This document shows, in pieces, positions 61,820 to 64,000 of a stretch of DNA of 64,000 nucleotides (position 1 is the first letter of the stretch; every line of letters begins with the position of its first letter). This DNA is from Paracoccus halophilus (lineage in GTDB: Bacteria; Pseudomonadota; Alphaproteobacteria; Rhodobacterales; Rhodobacteraceae). The notes under the pieces are model-generated. The model searched no databases. It saw only the letters and a list, made by a program, of their open reading frames with translations, and was not told where the DNA came from. The stretch spans positions 29,283-93,282 of the forward strand of contig NZ_JRKN01000012.1 in NCBI RefSeq assembly GCF_000763905.1, read 5' to 3'. A program made the position numbers and the translations under genes.

Positions 61820-62659
61820 TCAGCCCAGCCGCTCGGCGTGCCACTGGATATGGTCGCCCATGAAGCTCTGCACGAAGAAATAGCTGTGGTCGTAGCCTTC
61901 CTGCATGCGGAACACGCCCGGCTGGCGGCGCTCGGCCATGGCATGGGCCAGCGCCTCGGGCTTCAGCAGATCGAGGAACTGGTCCTTGCTGCCCTGATCG
62001 ATCAGCACCTCGCCCGAATAGCCTTTTTCCCGCATCAGCAGGGTGGAATCATGGCCCGCCCATGCGGCGCGATCCTCGCCCAGATAGGCCGAGAGCTGCT
62101 TGCGGCCCCAGTCGGATTCGCTGGGATTGGCGATCGGCGCAAAGGCCGAGACCGATCTGTAACGCTCGGGGAAGGTCATCGCGATGGTCAGCGCGCCATG
62201 GCCGCCCATGGAATGGCCGGTGATCCCCTGCGCCTCGCGTTCCAGCGCGAAATTGCCGAAGACCAGTTCCGGCAATTCATGGGTGATATAGTGCCACATG
62301 CGGAAATGCGGCGCCCAGGGCTTTTGCGTGGCATCGACATAGAAACCGGCGCCCTGCCCCAGATCATAGGCCTCGTCATCCGCGACGCCTTCGCCGCGGG
62401 GCGAGGTGTCGGGAAAGATCACCGCGATCCCCGCCTCGGCCGCCCATTCCTGCGCCCCGGCCTTGGTCATCGCGTTCTCATGGGTGCAGGTCAGGCCCGA
62501 CAGATACCACAGGACCGGCACCCTGTGATGCCGGGCCTGCGGCGGCAGGTAGATCGCGAATGTCATCGCGGTGCCGGTGGCCTGCGACTGGTGGCGATAG
62601 ACGCCCTGCACGCCGCCGAAGCTGCGGTTTTCCGATATGGTCTCATGGGCCAGGGTCAT
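61820..62659 (-). CDS. fghA: S-formylglutathione hydrolase
   Basis: Hydrolyses S-formylglutathione to formate and glutathione in formaldehyde oxidation; 279 aa, esterase D family. The nucleophile is S150 in GHSMGGHGAL; LSGLTCTHENAMTKAG and PDTSPRGEGV are family blocks. It overlaps the GNAT gene by 17 bases. The first enzyme of the pathway (glutathione-dependent formaldehyde dehydrogenase) lies two genes upstream at the window end. Confidence 0.96.
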   Translation of the reverse strand: MTLAHETISENRSFGGVQGVYRHQSQATGTAMTFAIYLPPQARHHRVPVLWYLSGLTCTHENAMTKAGAQEWAAEAGIAVIFPDTSPRGEGVADDEAYDLGQGAGFYVDATQKPWAPHFRMWHYITHELPELVFGNFALEREAQGITGHSMGGHGALTIAMTFPERYRSVSAFAPIANPSESDWGRKQLSAYLGEDRAAWAGHDSTLLMREKGYSGEVLIDQGSKDQFLDLLKPEALAHAMAERRQPGVFRMQEGYDHSYFFVQSFMGDHIQWHAERLG

Positions 62660-63176
62660 GGCGATCCTCTTTCGTCAAATCGTGGAACATGACCAGCGCA
62701 TCGACATAGCCATGTTGCGGGTGAAGAAACGCGGCCGGAAGGCGGCCGACAATATCGAAACCGGCCTTTTGCCACGAATGGACGGCATCGGCATTGGTCG
62801 CGACGACGAAGTTGAACTGCATGGCGCGAAAGCCCTGATCCCGGGCCCAGCCCTTGGCATGGGTGACCAGCGCCTGCGCGATGCCCCGGCCGCGCGTCCG
62901 GGCATGGGTGGCAAAGCTGGCATTGGCGACATGGGCCGCCGGGCCGGGCCGGTTGCGGCCGACATGGCTGGTGCCCAGGATCTGGCCGTCATGCTCGGCC
63001 ACGAAAACGGTGAAGGGCGCGGCGAACCAGTCGGCCAGCGCCTCGTCACGGGAAATATCGGGCGGGATGCAATAGGTCTCGCCCGCGCGATAGACCGGCT
63101 CCAGAATCTCCCAGATGGCCGCCTGGTCCTGGGGCGTGGCGGGACGGATCCGGATATCGGTCCCGCCCGCGTTCAT
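62643..63176 (-). CDS. GNAT family N-acetyltransferase
   Basis: 177-aa acetyltransferase. Acetyl-CoA site motif ARTRGRGIAQALVTHA (R/Q-x-x-G-x-G/A), FNFVVATNADAVHSWQKAGF as the C-terminal signature. Similar to proteins annotated as phosphinothricin-type or L-amino-acid N-acyltransferases. It overlaps clpP by four bases and fghA by 17. The substrate is unknown; an amine or amino acid is likely. Confidence 0.9.
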   Translation of the reverse strand: MNAGGTDIRIRPATPQDQAAIWEILEPVYRAGETYCIPPDISRDEALADWFAAPFTVFVAEHDGQILGTSHVGRNRPGPAAHVANASFATHARTRGRGIAQALVTHAKGWARDQGFRAMQFNFVVATNADAVHSWQKAGFDIVGRLPAAFLHPQHGYVDALVMFHDLTKEDRHDPGP

Positions 63177-63808
63177 TTCAGCTCATCCACCGAGCGGATG
63201 ACCTTGCCCAGCAGGCCGTAATCCAGCGCCTCCTGCGTGTTCAGCCAGAAATCGCGCTGCGTGTCCTGCTCGATCTTCCCGACGCTCTGGCCGGTCGCCT
63301 CGGCCAAGATCTGGTTCAGCCGGTCGCGCATCTGGCGCACCTGCTCGGCCTGGATCATCATGTCCGACGAGGTGCCGCCGATCCCGCCCGAGGGCTGATG
63401 CAGCAGGAATCGGGTATTGGGCAGGCAATAGCGGTTTTCCTTTTCCGCGCCGACAAAGATCAGCGCCCCGGCCGAGGCCACCCAGCCCGAGCCGATGGTG
63501 CGCACCACCGGACGGATGAACTTGATCACGTCATGGATCATGTCGCCCGATTCGACATGGCCGCCGGGCGAGCTGATCAGCATGTTGATCGGATCGTCGC
63601 TTTCCTCGGCCAAGGCCAGCAGATGCGCGACCGTGCGCTGCGCCAGCTTGTCGTTGATCGGACCGGCGACGATCACCGTGCGCGATTTGAAATACAGCTT
63701 GCCGATCTTGTCCCCTTCGGGCAGGCCCAGCCCTTCGTCCTTCTTGCCTTCCTGGTGGCGCTCGTCGTCATCGTCATCGTCGTCGTCCAGGTGAAAATGC
63801 TCAGCCAT
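63173..63808 (-). CDS. clpP: ClpP-family protease subunit with poly-Asp N-terminus
   Basis: 211-aa serine peptidase of the Clp barrel. Catalytic Ser112 (WVASAGALI), His137 (LLHQPSGG) and an Asp in DTQRDFWL are present. It diverges from canonical ClpP in the usual propeptide and in the GQAAS motif (here SGWVAS), and the N-terminus has eight Asp in a row (D8-D15) coded by a GAC/GAT microsatellite (about 63763-63788). It is probably a second, specialised ClpP. The ATG follows an AAAGGACC ribosome site. Confidence 0.88.
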   Translation of the reverse strand: MAEHFHLDDDDDDDDERHQEGKKDEGLGLPEGDKIGKLYFKSRTVIVAGPINDKLAQRTVAHLLALAEESDDPINMLISSPGGHVESGDMIHDVIKFIRPVVRTIGSGWVASAGALIFVGAEKENRYCLPNTRFLLHQPSGGIGGTSSDMMIQAEQVRQMRDRLNQILAEATGQSVGKIEQDTQRDFWLNTQEALDYGLLGKVIRSVDELK

Positions 63809-63884
63809 AAATCGGTCCTTTCAGGTTGACGGCGGGACCGGTTGCCCGCCCCCGCCGTCCTTGTAACTAAGCAGGCCTTTACGA

Positions 63885-64000
63885 TCAGTAAAGGACGACC
63901 GAGCGAATAGATTCGCCGGCATGCATCAGGTCGAAACCCTTGTTGATGTCGTCCAGCGGCATGGTGTGGGTGATCATCGGGTCGATCTCGATCTTGCCGT
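63885..64000 (-). CDS. glutathione-dependent formaldehyde dehydrogenase, C-terminal end
   Basis: Last 37 codons of a class III alcohol dehydrogenase (S-(hydroxymethyl)glutathione dehydrogenase): ITHTMPLDDINKGFDLMHAG followed by ESIRSVVLY, the typical C-terminus. The remainder lies beyond the window. With fghA downstream it makes up the glutathione route for formaldehyde to formate; clpP and a GNAT gene lie between. Confidence 0.92.
   Translation of the reverse strand, partial: GKIEIDPMITHTMPLDDINKGFDLMHAGESIRSVVLY

Noticed and set aside
1..64000. CRISPR arrays, insertion sequences, integrases, prophage genes and rRNA
   Set aside because: No spaced direct repeats, transposase or integrase motifs (DDE, tyrosine recombinase) or rRNA sequence were found on reading through the window.

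Overview
The window is a GC-rich stretch of an alphaproteobacterial chromosome. A Paracoccus-like member of the Rhodobacterales is the best fit. The reasons are a clade I nitrous oxide reductase cluster in nosRZDFYLX order, the gene order rnd-kdsD-lptC-lptA-lptB-hpf-ptsN, a glutathione-dependent formaldehyde pathway, and an interspersed G/C-hairpin repeat led by (A)AAATATCC that I associate with this group. No plasmid, phage, IS or CRISPR signature was seen. No computation was run, so all calls come from reading the sequence and from family knowledge.

Layout. 1-5.9 kb: the 3' end of ilvE, then a minus-strand operon for LPS export and Kdo synthesis (rnd, kdsD, lptC, lptA, lptB) followed by hpf and ptsN. 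6-8.1 kb: a TonB-dependent receptor with a promoter and operator-like palindrome and a clear terminator. 8.2-12.3 kb: a LysR regulator divergent from a VOC ring-cleaving dioxygenase, a frameshifted DUF4396 gene, then folD and purU (one-carbon metabolism). 12.6-22.1 kb: a large patatin-like protein, an iron alcohol dehydrogenase divergent from a DeoR regulator, an FMN reductase, pirin, an NTF2-like protein and two glycosyltransferases. 22.2-25.8 kb: pnp, then a scar region with a low-GC orphan gene, a putP fragment and the tail of a truncated plus-strand gene, in the place where rpsO is usually found. 25.8-36.8 kb: a persulfide dioxygenase, the full nos cluster behind a perfect NnrR-type box, a DUF2249 protein and an NnrR-like Crp/Fnr regulator. 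37-42.7 kb: NfeD/stomatin pair, N-formylglutamate amidohydrolase, tRNA-Val, rpmJ, a caspase-fold protein lacking its catalytic motifs, and aroQ. 42.9-50.7 kb: a probable uptake and breakdown operon for an unidentified nitrogenous ring compound (ABC transporter, cytosine-deaminase-like hydrolase, FAD oxidase, flavodoxin-fold reductase, creatininase-like amidohydrolase), divergent from ridA and a HAD phosphatase. 50.8-53.5 kb: a membrane protein and a UDP-glucuronate/galacturonate gene pair. 53.5-61.2 kb: a TPP riboswitch controlling thiD-thiO-thiS-thiG-thiE-thiF-thiY-tenA-thiZ-thiX. 61.2-64 kb: mobA, fghA, a GNAT enzyme, an acidic-tailed clpP and the 3' end of the glutathione-dependent formaldehyde dehydrogenase gene.

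How the genes work together. The nos genes make, export and load copper into N2O reductase, and the adjacent regulator probably senses NO and activates nosR. The thi operon joins thiazole synthesis (ThiO, ThiS, ThiG, ThiF) and pyrimidine kinase/thiamine phosphate coupling (ThiD, ThiE) with uptake and salvage of degraded thiamine (ThiXYZ, TenA) in one feedback-controlled transcript of almost fully overlapping genes. Its ThiF carries a C-terminal rhodanese domain and its ThiZ carries an in-frame insertion of the interspersed repeat. The strongest candidates for something undescribed are the 43.5-50.7 kb catabolic cluster, the repeat-derived peptide in ThiZ, and the inactive caspase-fold protein.
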